Shown here piece after piece: positions 30,001 to 45,000 of a DNA stretch of 64,000 nt. Each line of letters begins with the position of its first letter. Position 1 is the first letter of the stretch. Source of the DNA: Sinonovacula constricta (Eukaryota > Mollusca > Bivalvia > Cardiida > Solecurtidae). The DNA lies in assembly GCA_007844125.1 (NCBI GenBank), contig CM017558.1, positions 23,965,415-24,029,414 on the forward strand. Reading direction: 5' to 3'. A model generated the notes under the pieces. It searched no databases, had not been told where the DNA came from, and saw nothing but the letters and a program-made list of their open reading frames with translations. The translations under genes and the position numbers were made by a program.

Positions 30001-30183
30001 TTTCAAGTAAATTTTTTTTTTAAAAATAAGCATATAAATTTATGCATTTATTGTGCCATTAATATATTTTTTAAGTTAATCCTTGACTAAGTTTTAGTAA
30101 TATTCTGAATTAGAATAGTTTGGCATTATTAGGTCACTGAGTGCATTGTATGTCATCTGGGGACGAATAATGTATATATAAAT

Positions 30184-30214
<31 letters not shown>

Positions 30215-33200
30215 CAATAATGATAATGACTGTTGATGGTTATGATGATAATAATTATCACAATCTGCTGCTGACTCTGAGTATAATAATTATGATGATG
30301 ACTATTAAGACAATGACATTGAAGACAACAACAATGATGATGACCATGATGATGACATGGATGATAATGATGATGTTATTTGTTTCTGTCTTCAGAGAGC
30401 AGGTCCCACAGCCGACAGACCCTCAAGAAGCTAGACATACAACAGTAAGTTACAGTATCAAGCATCTGCATACTTATCAGAGATATCAGTCTTTAAAAAA
30501 CCCCAGACATGTTCATTTAAAGCTGTTTGAAACATGTCCCTAGTTAAATCTTGATTTGGGAATGTTCAAAATACATGTCAGTAAGGCTACATGTGGTACA
30601 CTTCTTGGACAATGCACTTAAGTGTCACTTATTAATTATCAACTTTATCCATGATTCCAACAACTTATTACAATTGCATGTCCTTGCAAAATAAATATGA
30701 AGTGATTAGTTCTATGAAAGAAATAGCATTGTACAATAGTGAGCACTTAGCAACATCTCATGGAAACTATGTAAGCTATTTAAAAATGGACTTGTTTTTA
30801 TAAAAAAAAAACACCTTATGCTATACAATTTAACTACACTTTCTCACACCAAGTTGTTTAAATTTTAACCTATTTGTTTATACATGTAGTTATTTTAGAA
30901 AGAAGTTCTTTTAACTTACATTTAACCCTCTTGACTGCCCTCTTCTTTGGTGATAATGACCTTAGGTAATGCTGACTGACTGGCTCAATGGTAGAGCGTT
31001 GGCTAGCAGATCGGGAGGTCTTGGGTTCAAACCCCTGCCGGGTCAAACCAAAGACTTTAAAGTTGGTAGTAGTGGTCCCTCCTTACACCTGGGGCTAAGG
31101 GATAGCATTACGCCTGACTTGTCGGTGTCAGCATAATGGACCAGCCAGGTTCAGTCCCTAGGCACCTCATAAGTGCCGCTGTGCTATAATGATAGAAATG
31201 TCGCTGCACAGTATCAGCATAAATGCCAGCAAATCCCATCCCTGATGCAGAAAATATTCTTGCCTCAGGAATAACAACTTATGGTTAGTCTGCATTGTTG
31301 TTTAAACTTCCTTCTAGAAAACCATCAGTCATGGCATCATTTACTAAATAAATCCAACAAATTGTTTTAATTTACACAATTTAGGCTTCATTCAAAGCTT
31401 ATCTTATATTACTGTGGAAAAAAATATTGTCATAATATTTATTTGTTTTATACTTGTAATAAACAATGTATTTTATGAATATATCTGATAATGATGATCA
31501 GTAATTGGGGATTGTTTGCATAATCAATGTATTAACATATACAGTTCTACCTGGCCCCATTTCTGTACACATAACCACTTTCTAGCTTAGCAATTAAAAT
31601 CTATGATGTTTTTCTAAGAGACAAAAACACCAAATATTACCATTCATCTCGTACTAGGGGGTGCCTGTGGCCAAGCGGATAGAGTCGCTGACTTGTAACT
31701 CCTTAGTTCCTCACCTCATGGGTTTGAGTCTCAGTCGGGGAAAGAACTTTCATGTGGGGAGGCTTTCTAGCTAACCTGCACCAGTGCACTGGTGGTTCCA
31801 CCCAGGCATAATTCTGGGATTTCTCCACCAATAAATAACTGGATGTCTCCAATAAGACCATAATTGTGTTGGTGCAATATAACTCAATAAATAAAATAAT
31901 GCTGTGATCTAAATGATTAAGGTTATAGTAGATATAAATATTCCTTGTATAGGCTTACTGTGTGCAGTGACCAGTCCTCACTGAAGTCACATCTGAACAC
32001 CTTGATGTGTCTTGTTTGGGTTGGGTTGGCATTGTTTTAGCACTTTGGGTTGTATACAAATTAATATTTTTTTCTTAAACCTTAAATATTAAAAGTTACT
32101 TCAGATAAAATGTTTATTAGGTATACATGTATAAGCAAATGGAATATAAATAAGCTTTTTTAGACAAACTATATATTCAAGAAATATTTGTTAAAATAGG
32201 TATACCAGTTACAAACTATTACTCTGTCACCATTTGTTGGAATTGCCGCATGTAACCAGATGGCTGTATCAGAAATGCTTGGTAGCGGAATTGTCTGTTA
32301 ATTAAATAAATCTTCAGGGTTTGACAGAAATGTTCTCTCATTATTAAACATATATCTGTAAAATATTGAATGAATCAGAATAGTTTCTTGGAAATATGTA
32401 ACGTAATGTGCATATTTTAGTTATCCTGCTTAAAAAGTCAACAACAGCCATCATCTTTTGACATGTCATTTCCAGGTGACCATTTACTTACGGTACCAGA
32501 TGCAATAAAAATGTGTATTGGGATGTTTGTTTTAGGATACCAGAGGAGCATTCTGAGAAGGAAGATAGGAGTGAAGTTGCCATAGAAACCAGGGAGGGAG
32601 ACACATCTCAGGTCAGTCAGTTAATCATTTATGATGAATAAATATTAAGTATTAAGGGCTGGAAAAAAATTCTTTTCACTGACTAGTCCCAGATTAGTTA
32701 GACAAAAAATGACTTGTCCGAAAATTTGCGACATTTTCATTTAATGAACACAACAACATATTTGTCATATCTACAACTAACAAACAAGGTGTAACAACAA
32801 GTTGTTTCTTTTATTTTTTTGTGTAGAAGTGTTTCTGTGTCGCGCGTCATGATTGGCTGTTTTGGACAGGTGTGTGCATTGTACATGTACCGCCTTTACA
32901 GGTTGTTGATAAATGCTCCTGGCGTGAAATTGATTGTCTTTATAGCTAGTTAGAAACCTTTGTTTATGTGTCACTTTTCCAACTTCTGATTTATGACTTG
33001 TCTGGGACTAATTTAATGATCAATGACAGTATCCCAAAACTGCATTTTGACTTGCCCGGGACATGCATTGGGCTACTGTATTTTCCAGCCCTTGTATTCC
33101 ATATTATTTGGGTAATATTTAGGTGATTTTGTATTGGACCAGTTATTTAGATGTGAATTATTGTATTGACACAAGCCCATAAGGCAAGGGTCAGTACAAC

Positions 33201-36200
33201 TGTCCAAGTTTTATAAATTACATTGTAACTGCATGACTATCCTACATTAATTTTTTTGATCAAACAAACTTTATTGTGATGTGAATCCTCCCATTAAAGG
33301 TAGTAACTGACAGTTTGCCTATATCTGTATATGTAATAATGTCTGACCTCTGTTTGGGGTTCGTGTGCATAATTTCTGTAGAAAAAAAACAACATACTTT
33401 AGTCCAAGCTTTGACGATTCAACAGTATCTCAATTTTAGTGCAGTTTAACCTGTTAATAAACACTTCAAATGTTCATTCTTTTCAAATCTATAAACAAGA
33501 GCGATTGGGATTCCTACTAAAAATAGACATCAGCATCACAGCGGATGATGTGGATGAGCTGAAACATAAATGGTCACATGGTTTTCTTAGTTTAAAAATA
33601 GCTAACTGTGAAAAGTGGCTCAGATAGGAAATACATGTTGGTAATGACCATTGAGGCGTTATGGTTTACTTTTCAAACAGGTGAAGGACATCAATAAACA
33701 GCATTTTGTGACATCTGGTGGCAAAAGTTTATTAAGATGTTTAATGAAAATATTTTTGGTTCAGTTTAACATGGCTGCTCTTTAACTGCACCAGACCTGA
33801 GTAAACCTCTTAGTCTTCCTAGGCTATAAATAACCTCATGGTTTATAAAAGTGACAGAAATCTTGTGTAGCATACATTTAAATGCTTACACCTTGACAAG
33901 ATTTTTTTTCTGAGTCTCTGCTGTTGGTTCAGTACTGCTGGAGACTCATTTTATCATCGGTGAAACATTTTTACTACTTGGATTGACAAGAGTTTTCATG
34001 ACATATTGTCCCAACAGGTCAGAAAGCTTTTCTAATACAACTCTGCTTATTCTTATGCACATATCCACATTTTCAGTCCCCATAAACAATTGCAAATATA
34101 ATGTTTCTAATGTATTTTATTTCAGGACAAAGAGAATCAGAGTCCACACTGTGAATCTCTTATTGAAGGTCACCATTCCAAGGTCTCGGACTTATCTCTC
34201 AACAATACGCTTAGTGATGGAGAGGTCAAGGTGAAAGACACTCCGAGATCAGAAGTCAAATTTGAGTGTGACCTCGAGCAGACTGACACAGAATCCCACA
34301 CAGATACCCACAGAGAGAGCCACATCGAGACACAAGGAGAGATTCAGGTGCAAGTGACTACACAGAGCTCCCCCACAGCACCAAAAACAGAGGGCGTTGC
34401 AGAGGCTGTGCAAAGTCTCAGCCAGTCAGACGTCTGGCACTACCAGCCTGATGTCGAGGTCCAGCACGTGGACACACACACCTACCTGCAACCAGAATTA
34501 AGAACGCAATCAGGCAAACAACAGAATCATTATCATCACCACCACCATCACCACCACCATCAGCAGCAGCATCATGAAGGTAACAGCCAGTGGGCCAAGT
34601 CAATTGTGAAGCCAGAGAATTACTGCTTCCATTGTTTGCCGGACAAGATGAGCACTAAAGTAGGTCGGTCAGCGGGCAGGATGCCTGGTGGTCCCACAAC
34701 CCACTCAGGGCAGGTGCTGCGTATGGCAAGACGTCAGAATGAGCACTACAAGAACTCACCACCCACTCGAACGCCACCCTCAATCCCAAGTCCACATCAT
34801 CAGTTTGGAGGTCGGAAACCAGGTCAAGGTCATAGTCAGAATGTGGGTCAAGGTAACCAGTACTTCAGTGAGCTGGAGCATCATGCGCGCAAGGTTAATA
34901 GTCCTCGTCACTATATGGAACAAGGTGAGAAATATTTATTTCTACCATTCCCTAATGTATTTGTATAGACCAGAGCTTGTATATATTCAATTATATGGAT
35001 TCTTCTTTAAATGGTGTCTGCTTCCTCACCTGTCACTACTTTTCTCCCACGTCTCAATATTATAAAATTTTTCCCTCCACCTGGAAACCTGTCACTACAT
35101 TTTTCCTTTCTTTACAAGGTGTTGCAATTTAAAATTTCCAGGAAAGTACAGAATCAAAATGCACATGTTTATATAACCAACCACTGCTTTTGATAACAGT
35201 ACATACTTCTTCTAGTTTTTAGATTTGATTTTATTCTTTTATATATTATTGTTATTATATATACATCTTATTATATATTTCTGGTTTTCTCATTTATTAC
35301 AAAAAGCTTTAAAAATTTTGTATTTTGCATTTATTAAGTTTGAGGTAAATCTTATGAAAACATCAGCATCTGAATTGCTTAATACATATGATAAGATAAC
35401 ATACCTTTAATCTGTAAGGTTAAAGATGGATTTCAATAGTTTGCCTGTATCAAATACAGTTAACTATACCTTACCCTTGTTTGGGTGTATTTTGGCATAA
35501 TTTCTTCATAAACTTATTCTCCAATCTAAATAAAGTAAAATAGATAGTGATGTCAGAATAGATTACCAGGATGATAATTTACGTGATCCCCAAATTAAGT
35601 GATTACATGGTTTTTACATGGAAATGTCTTGCTGGGGCTCAGACAGGACATAAATCACTTTGAACATAGATGTAGGATATCCTTAAATGCATTTTGTGTG
35701 AACTGTTGAGATAACAATATGTTTTTGGTTGTTTAAAGGTGGTATCCGACAGTTTGGACCAAAAATATTTGTGAGCCATGCTGCACAGTTAGCTGTATTT
35801 AAACTAAGAAAACCATGTGACCACTTATGTTTAAGCACATCCACATCATCCTCTGTGATGTCATTGTCTATTTTTAGCAGGAATCCCAATCGTTCTTATT
35901 TTTAGATTTGAAAAAAGTAAACATTAAAGTTTTGATTAATGAGTTAAACTGCCCTAAAACTGAGATACTGTTGAAAATGGTCAAAGATTATACTCAAGTA
36001 TGATTTTTTTCTGCAGAGGTCAGATATTGTTACATGTATTAGATATAGGCAAACTGTTGTATACCACCTTTAAGAGAAGTAATCTGGTTCAAACTGTTGA
36101 ATGTCATCTTTAATGAACACTCTTCCTTCTTTTACACTTTACCTTCAGTTTGTTTTTATATTCATAACAACCTTGGTTTGTTTCTCTACATGTTTGTTGT

Positions 36201-39200
36201 TAAGATGTTTCCTGATACCTGTTATTGCAGCCTCCAACTCCCGATTAAGGATATGATCCAGCAGATAAGCTTGGCTTGTCGCTTTGTTGTGAACATATAC
36301 ACTTTAACATGGAGTTGATTTTGTGCAAAACTGTATATATGTAACATTTTTACTCTGAAGCTGTTGTTGACAGTTTTGTCAAAAATGTCCAAAAAGAATG
36401 TTCAGAGAACATAATCCAGTGACCTGTAGTTGAAAACATTATTGTGAAACATATAAGAAATGTTCTCTTTTGTTTTTCAAAATTTTACTATTTAACATTT
36501 TGACACATAGTTTTATGATTGCTCACCTTGTTATAAATTATTAATGTTTACATTAAAACAGTTAAACACCTGCCATATTTGATTAAAATGAGAAACTAAT
36601 GTTTATTGTAAAAATATTGATTGACATTTCAAATACTGGAAAGCATGCTGACAGTGTTCTGTTTAGGCATCATACCAATAAAGATTCTTTACGAAGAGTT
36701 AAAAAGGGGAATAACTTTGATATATTGTGATGACAGATTATACACAGTTGATGGGGCTTAGAACATTTCTGTGTAATTTTTCACTATAAAAGAGCTTCAT
36801 TCTTTAGCTTGTTTGTTTGAAATTGTGGTATGCTTACATGCGTTTTTTGTTTTCCTCATCAGTTCTGATTTGATTTTATATTTTTATTAACATTAAATGT
36901 ATTACAATATATAGACCCTATATATCAAATGAACATTACAGTCTAACTTATCTAACTCAGTGTTGTTAGGTCTTATTGATTTACATAAAGTCATAAGTAT
37001 TGCAATTTATAAACGTATGGGTATATATCTTTCTGCTCTCATATGTTGTTTTTTTGTGTAAAAAATGATCAGTATAGTCTTATGGTTATATCTACTGAAA
37101 CACTATCAAACAAATGTTAATAATCATAGAAACCATGCACAGCTCCAAAAAGATACTTTAAAACATACTTGTATATATGTATATGTATAATTTGATGACA
37201 TGAAAGATGTTCCAGTGTCATTCAACCTTTAGTTGTAGTTTTAACTCTTGGATATGCTAAATGAACACTAAGCTTACTTAGAGTGAAAATATCTTCTCTA
37301 GGCAAAATTGTAGATCCAAGCCCCGGTTTTACCAAACTTCCTCAGGTCTCTCCCTATCCTCAACTTTCATATTTTTCTTAAATTTTTTTGAGATTTCTCT
37401 GCTAAGGAGAATGTTGAGGTTAAGGAATTCTCAGCTGTGGAAGTTTAATGAAACTGGTGCCAGATTAGCAAGCTTCTACAGCGACCTGTCCGATAAGGAT
37501 GTGCATTGTTATATGAATATAATTTATTTCAATTAAAGCATAAGACAGGCTAAACTTCTGCTATATTTTGATATATTATTGTTATTTTATTCTGCACCTT
37601 TTGCTTTTGGTTATAAATTCTTCACCACATGTTTTACAATTGTATTTTTTATTTCTGACACTTTCTAAGTAACCATAAACTACCATAAATATAATTGATA
37701 CATATAATAATTAAGAAATAAGAAAAATAGTTATTTAAAAATCAATAGGTTACTAGGAAATGTGTATTGGGATTCTTTAATTAAACATCTTAGGATTATA
37801 AAATTATGTCAATTTCATTTCAGCAGAGACCTAGGTCATAAAAATCATTTGTCAAGGAGCATTGTTGACCTGTCTTTCTTATCTTGATTTAGTAATTGCC
37901 ATTTCATCAGATGTCATAGGACCTGTGTATGGTCTTAAGGCAAATTAGGTATCTTAAGTGTGTTTCAAATAAAGTCCTTGGATGGAAGTAAGCCACAGTA
38001 GCAGCAGATAAAGTATGGTACTATGGTAAATAACTATGTTTTCATGTATAGAGCGAATCGTCAAGGGTAGCCCAGGTAAGAATGTGTGGAGGACAGACAG
38101 ACACTCACTACAGGTGGATGGGTCTACACAATGCTTAAATAACTCTTGTGTAACATCTATTTTGAAGGACTTTACCTTTTAAATCAGACAGTCAGTAATT
38201 GAGAAGGTTAAACTGAAGCTTTTGTACATATTGTAAATAGTAAATCTTAACTATTAACTGAACCAATTTTGCTTTCCTGGTACAGCCACATTATCAATGT
38301 CCCTAACTGTATTTGAGTAATCAGTATCCCAAGTGGATTCAAAGTACTGAAAGAACTGTTGGGCGCTTATTATTCAATAATAATTCATTATAAGATACAT
38401 ACATGTGGACTTTTGCTGACCCCAAAGTGGGAGATTGTTATCTGTTTCTAAGTAGGGAGATTTCTAAAAATGTGTAAAACACTCCTTATTTTAAAATAAT
38501 TTTGAACCTTAAAAGTGGGAATCTTCCTCTAAAAGTGGGAGAGTTCACATGTTTGAATATATTGTGTACAGTATAAAGCTGTGATTGAGATTTTAAGGCT
38601 GCAGTCTTGCCAAAATAGATATTACCAACCAGTTCTATTTTGAATCACTTACTGTTACTGTTATGATCATTTGAATACCTGGTCTAAATATCTACTGGAG
38701 TATTATAGTTCATATTCACCAACCATTTAAAAAAAAGGTGCAATGGGGTACATTGGTTAAATGGAAGTTGTCTCCCTTGTTAGTTAATTTCTGAGGTATT
38801 CCAAACAGTAGGTAGGTCCTTTGAGTTGGCATTCTAGGACTTTATCACCTGTTCTTTTGTAGATATTGCAATTACAAACAGTGAAATTTCTTACTTTTGC
38901 ATTAATATGATCTTGAAATTGATATCAATACTTATAGAGATTATGTTTAAAAAAGGAAATAAAAGTGTTTGTTGATGATGGATAACCTGGGTGTCACAAG
39001 AAAGGCAGAAAACTTACATTCCACAGAGCACAAGCATAAAAACCAAGCATAGCAAATGAAAGGACCTACTTGCATTTAGGGGCTATTCATTAATTTCGCT
39101 CATTGCTTAATGAAGCATTCAAACCAGCCAATTTCATCCAATCAGAAAACAGACAATAAAATGACTTGTGAGGCTTGGAAAAAATGAGCAGAGACAAAAG

Positions 39201-42054
39201 ATCTGATGTTTTGGTTAATTTATTCTAGCTTGTGGGATTTCTTATATCTGTTTAATCATTTATCAAAATGTGTATGATTCTTTCTTATCGATATAAATTG
39301 ATGTACAAATTAATTATAAACTTCCATGACATAATTTATCTTGAGAATGTTTGGTGAATATATGACTTGGTCAGAATAGATGTAGCAACTATAAAATGGA
39401 ATAAATGAATAATATCATTTGTTGACCAGAGTAGCTAAAAGATAATTGTTCTGCTAGTATGACAGAGGTTTTCACATTTTAGTAATGCACAAAAAAGAAT
39501 GGATTCCAAACCAGCTTATTTTAACCAATCAGAAAGTGGCAATGAATTTTCTCCTTAAACAGTGCTCACATGCTTACAGAGGGACAATTCTAAAGGCAAC
39601 CTCCACAATTTAAAAGTATACATGTTTTTAAGTAGATAAAAAAAAATAAAGAATAAAACAAGCATGGAATTATTTTAATTATTGTTTAAGTTGTCTAAAT
39701 TGAAATTGGCTAAAATATTATTTTAATTCGCTAGAAAAAGGAATTAACACATGGTGCTTAGCAAATACATAATATACAATGCTTATGGTACCTTCCACAG
39801 TGTTAGCAATGTTGTAAATCTGTAGTTTGCATTTAGGCAACTCCATTTAAAGATAGCTTATTTGAAGATAGCAACAGTAACTCAGGTTGTGGAGCCATGC
39901 ATAGATTAAGATAAAATTGGCAGAATCCCTGGACTAGATCCAGACCTTGTTCTATCCAGACGTCAACAAAGACATTCCAGTGGACATATTTGCTAACTTT
40001 GATGATTGTATCTGCAATTACAAAAAAATCTACTAATCTTAAGTTGGTCATACCAGAAAGATCAAAAGATTACTGTCACAGTATGTAGCCAGAGCACTGG
40101 GTTGAGGCACACAGAATATGAATTGACCAGAAAACACATGTAGTGTTGGTAGCAAGGAGTGTGTTAGCTTTCTTGTCATTTGTTGTGATTTACATGTTTT
40201 ACATGTTTGTTTGTTGGGTTTGATGTACAATGTATACCTTGAGAGAATCTGCTTTTTTGAAGAGGTCTTAATATACAGTGCTACCTTATGATTGATACAA
40301 TGCCATCTATTGTTTGATACTATGACTTGATTTCACACCTAGTCACATCATCTCAACACCAGGGCAACCAGGCTCAGAACAACCTTCATAAATTTGGACA
40401 AAACAACCTTTTAAGGACAAATGACTTTTGGCATGTTGGCATGTTTCTGTTTACAGCTAAACATGCATTCGCCTGTATCCATTACCAATATTTTTTATCA
40501 AGGAATATAAGAAAAGACATAGATTCATTTTCATATGAGGATTAACATGTTTTAATGATTACACTCAATAGTTTGTGATAATTCTAACCATATATGCCAT
40601 TAATTACACATAAAAGACATGAAATTACCCTTTAGAAACAGTAAATGACTGGTTTGCTTGCTGATTTGCTTAGACTTCCAAATGGGGGTGGGGTGCAAAG
40701 GCATTCTCCTTTGTGGAAATTTTGATTCCTGGAATGCTGAAGAAGTGCACTGACTTGTATCTGGATAGAATTTTACCAGCTTTTGCATTGAATTTATTTG
40801 GTTTAAATTTATAAAAGTACACAATGTATGTTAAGGTAATTTTGAGGTGTTGGGGATGCAGGGCCCTGGTTGAAACCCTGCTTCCATCCTCAATCTACTT
40901 CTGATCAAGGATATCTTCTTTTATTGTTCTGCCTTCTATTTAACAGAGTTGATGCGTGTAGTTTAAAAATTACAGTAGTGCAAGAAGGCGCCGTACATTG
41001 CTTTGATAATAACTATTGCATATTGGGAAATTTTGTTAAGAAGTATCAATGTTTTGGGAACATGCTCACATAACTAAATGAAGCGTCTCGGTAAAAAAAT
41101 GAGGACTGTTTATCACTTCAGACAATGACACGGATCTTGGTTTAGAGGCTGTACAATGTCCAGAGGACACTGGCTCTGGTACAGTGTGGCTTAGCAATAC
41201 AATTGGAACTCCTTGGACATTTTTATCAAAACAACCTAGGATGTGTATAAATGCTTCCAAATGTAATTTTTTTATCTTCTTTAAGCACTTAAGAAGAAAG
41301 TGAATGCTTCTTATTCAAATAATGCAAATTTTTCTCCTTTTGCAATCATGAAATCTGTTAAAATACATCATGGCAAATTACATGTAAATTGTTTTATTTT
41401 TTCCATAAAGCACAATTTTTTCTTTAATACATGCCCATTGTTGTTTTTAGAAATGACCAAGCGATTCCAATTGAAAAGAAATCATGATTCCATATCCACC
41501 GTAACATTTCCTAAATAACATTATGTTAAATACACATCACTGTGGCAAACTTACTTAACATTTTAAAATTATAATACTACAAAAACAAAATAATGAAAAA
41601 AAGGACCACATCTAACATGACTTCATGCGCTGTAAAACCCCTTAGATTTTTTTCTGTGGGGACACAGCAAGGATGAGACTAGGGGTGGTTACTATATTGC
41701 GATATACTAATTATTGTGATATCAGTTTCAAAATGATCAACTTGCAAAATTAAATATGTGCCACTAGTTAATAACTAAAATGTCCACCTTCAAACAGCTT
41801 TTAACGTAATATAAGGATAATAATAATAATAATAATTTTAATAATAATAGTTCAAACAAAGAAACATAGTCTGATATGCTAGCAAGTGTTTAAATCTAAC
41901 ATTGCAGTATTGAACATCCTTGGCTTCTATTCTGTCATATGTAGATACTGGTAAAAATTAGATTTGTATATTGTTCCTTTGCTCAAGCTAGGGCGGATCC
42001 AGAAAATTTTGGTGGGAGGTGAGTGGGGGGTATGAATCACTTTATCACAGTAAA

Positions 42055-42089
<35 letters not shown>

Positions 42090-45000
42090 AAGTAAGGGTT
42101 AGGGACTCTAACTTCAACCTAAGCTGTCAACAGACAAAATTTACTTAAAAATATGTTTAGCTTTTTAAGCTTACATGTATGTGTTTTTACAACTGTACTC
42201 TTTTGTCTGATATTTTTATACTTTAATGGAAGGGCATCATTATGTTAATTTGAATTACTGCAAAATTTCTTTGTAGGAAAGAAGGATGGTAAATGCCAAG
42301 TGCATAGTTTGTTGTTGTTTCCATTGTATTGCTACATATATTGTTGCTTGTTTGCAGCATAAGTTGGAATAGTTAGATGTATATGAAGTCAAAGCATTTC
42401 TACATGTTATTATTATCACTTTATCTTTGTGCTAAACATAAAGGGCTATTCTTAGTTTGGCCAATTTATTAGTTTTAATACAAGAAATGAGTCAAGTTTG
42501 TCAATGTTTTTGGCTAGTTCAAAGACATGTTGTCAGCCAATAGATATTGATCTTTGCTTAGCCATAGGCTATATAGTGATAACCTTGGTAAATATCATAA
42601 GGTAACGCTTTTTAACCCATTTGCTCATGCATGTGCCATTTTACGCCTTTGTGAAGCAATCACTATTATCAGTCTTATCTTTAGTAGAATCTGCACTACT
42701 TAGGGTTAATTTGTTGACACGTTTGACCATGGATTTACTATTAAATGATGAAACATACATGTGTTGGAAATATTTTTAACTGTTTTAAATAAAATAAAAA
42801 GTTTGTATAAAATTCATACATCAAGAAAAACATGCTTAGCCAGTCCATAAAATGCAATATTGGCCCTATGTTATATCACATTACATGGACCATGTGTGGT
42901 CACATTGAAATAAGAAGGATATATGCAAATGCGGTATAATGTTTACAGTTATATGTACGGTACATGCAAAGTTATAGTCCATTATTCTGTAAAGTTTAAA
43001 CAGATATTTATTCTTAGTTGAGCATTCTCAAAATTTATTTGAGGGACTTGTGAAATTAACTTTTTGAGATTTCTCAACTTAGTAGAATTTTGAGGTTAAG
43101 AAATTCTTCAGCTGAGAAAGTTTAGTGAGGGAATTGACCTCATTAGTATGTAAAATAATCAATAACAGTTCTAATTAGACCGACTATTTTCTACCAATTG
43201 TTCCAGGAAATGACTAAATGAGTACTGGTTCTACCCAGGAAGTGGGTAGTCAATGAGTTTGCTTCAAGTTGAAAGTTACCAAACCAACTATTAACATGTA
43301 GGTTTAACCTAATGTCAGTCATATGGCATAAGTGAGCCAATGCCTTTAATGTTAGTGCTCCGTGTCTGGAGTTTTCTAAAATGAAAAATCAATACAAGGT
43401 ATGCAGTGGGTAAATTATTCTTTTGCCCACATTAAAGGAAATGTTATTGAAAATGTTTCATTTTTGTATTGATCATATTTTGTTATTTTAGACGAGAGGT
43501 CAGTCTTCATATTTACATGTAATTGTTTATGTTTGTGTATTTGTTGCTCTAGGCTAGTTAGTCTGGGACCTTGGTTTGAAAACTTTGAACTCGAATCCTA
43601 CAGACTAAGTTTTGTTACTTTGAACCATGCTAATTCTTGTCTTGTTTGTAGTGTGCATGAATTTTACATTTTGTACTGAAAAGCATACATCAACACCTTC
43701 ATGCAAATATGTAGATATTTCATTGATAAAACAATGTGTCATTCAACAGCAAAACAGCTTGTTAGTGAAAAATTTCTTTTTTCATTTTATTTTTCAATTT
43801 TAAAAATATTTAGTTGTTTTTTTTAAAGTTTTTAATAAAGATTTATCATCATAAATTATTTTTTAGAAGTTTGTTTATTGTACTTAATTTAAACACATAA
43901 ATTTAATTTAGCAAGTGATAATTATTATGATTTTTACTGGGTCTACATCCACAGATTATAGCTTGAAGTCACTTTAATTACAATAACTGTGTAGGCTTTA
44001 TGACATTATTTATATAGACAATTAACATTATTGACTTCTAGGCATTTTGATTGTATTATTATATAATTGTGTTTTTAACTTGTGATGAAGTTGACTGGTG
44101 CAAATAACCATTATCATATTTTAAAATAGAAAAAAAACAATTATACAAAACATATGACTTCCATCCTACTGCTGCTAAGACATCTTAATATTTACTAAAT
44201 ATATTTTCTTGTTTGTTATTGTTGTATAGTTGAAAGAATATTTTGATCCCTTTTTTATTAGATTGTTTTGACTATTATTTAGTCAATTATTAGATTTCTA
44301 AAGAAACAAGAACAATTATAACACAATCATTTTATGGTTACCTATCTTCAACAAGTACTTATCATAGTTATCATTTGTGTCTACAATGAAAAATAATTAA
44401 ATGTATTTTTACTATTCATATATTTGAATTTATTTAAATTTAATATTATACAACTGTGTTGTAAAACTATTGTGTATACACAATCATTTGTGTTGTAGTT
44501 GTTGAGCTGCGTAATGGATGTAAATCAGCGCCCCCTGGAGGGTTGAGGCCAGAAGAGCTGGACATGACTGGTTCTCTGTCCGTGGTCAGTCTGAAGGTGC
44601 CAGGTCGGGCCCAGTCAGCACCCCATCACCAACAGTCATACCAGTCCAACCAGTCTATGGGTAAGGATTTTGCTTTTGTGTTCACTGCATTACCTGCGGA
44701 TTGAATAATTTAAGACTATTTCTCATTTTCCTACGAGTTATCGTATGTTGCTCTCACATATATCCTTGAATGTCATGATTATTGACCTGTTGTTATAAAT
44801 TCATTTTGTTTTTGGAGGTTGATACCGATTTAACACTTCATGTTTAAATGTAATGCATTTGTTTTGGTATGAAAAATTCATTTAACTTGTTTAATTGAGC
44901 AATAATAATGACAATTTTTTTTGTACTTTTACTCAATGCAGATAAGTACGCAAAACAACACAATATATTTAAAAATTGAAACTCGAAAACAATGTAAATT

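Larger units (their letters stand above)
14261..30395 (+). other. Intron 8 (16.1 kb), repeat-rich
   Basis: The largest intron. Its named contents are listed separately: the 41-bp and 46-bp minisatellites, SINE A and B copies, MITEs M1, M2 and M3, the 45448-type repeat, a GTCA-rich tandem element (25628-26260), a possible solo LTR (28440-28961) and a GAT microsatellite (30184-30375). The stretches 14261-14960, 18650-19450, 20920-21920, 22560-23910 and 28970-30180 hold AT-rich sequence in which I recognise nothing. Confidence 0.6.
30445..32535 (+). other. Intron 9
   Basis: Contains SINE C copy 2 and SINE B copy 6, both listed separately. The rest is AT-rich with nothing recognised. Confidence 0.5.
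32612..34125 (+). other. Intron 10
   Basis: Contains the M4 TIR element (32655-33096) and an M3 copy (33298-33745). Between 33750 and 34125 I see nothing named. Confidence 0.5.
34925..38051 (+). other. Intron 11
   Basis: Contains a diverged M3 copy (about 35430-35725, +), a good reverse M3 copy (35737-36069) and a short TIR element (37318-37462). The stretches 34925-35420 and 36080-37310 are AT-rich without recognised features. Confidence 0.5.
38076..44498 (+). other. Intron 12 (6.4 kb)
   Basis: Contains an M1 copy (38401-38552), repeat R6 (38741-39105), a SINE A fragment (40209-40385), TAA triplets (41817-41850), a partial M2 copy (41990-42225) with an AT dinucleotide run (42058-42088), and a short TIR element relative (43021-43133). 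40400-41800 and 43300-44490 are AT-rich with nothing recognised. Confidence 0.55.

Noticed and set aside
30184..30395. Poly-Met open frame leading into E9
   Set aside because: It reads a GAT microsatellite, and E9 is in another frame set by E8 and E10.
36217..36260. Possible exon after ttattgcag at 36230
   Set aside because: No donor follows and the phase-1 frame hits a stop within nine codons.
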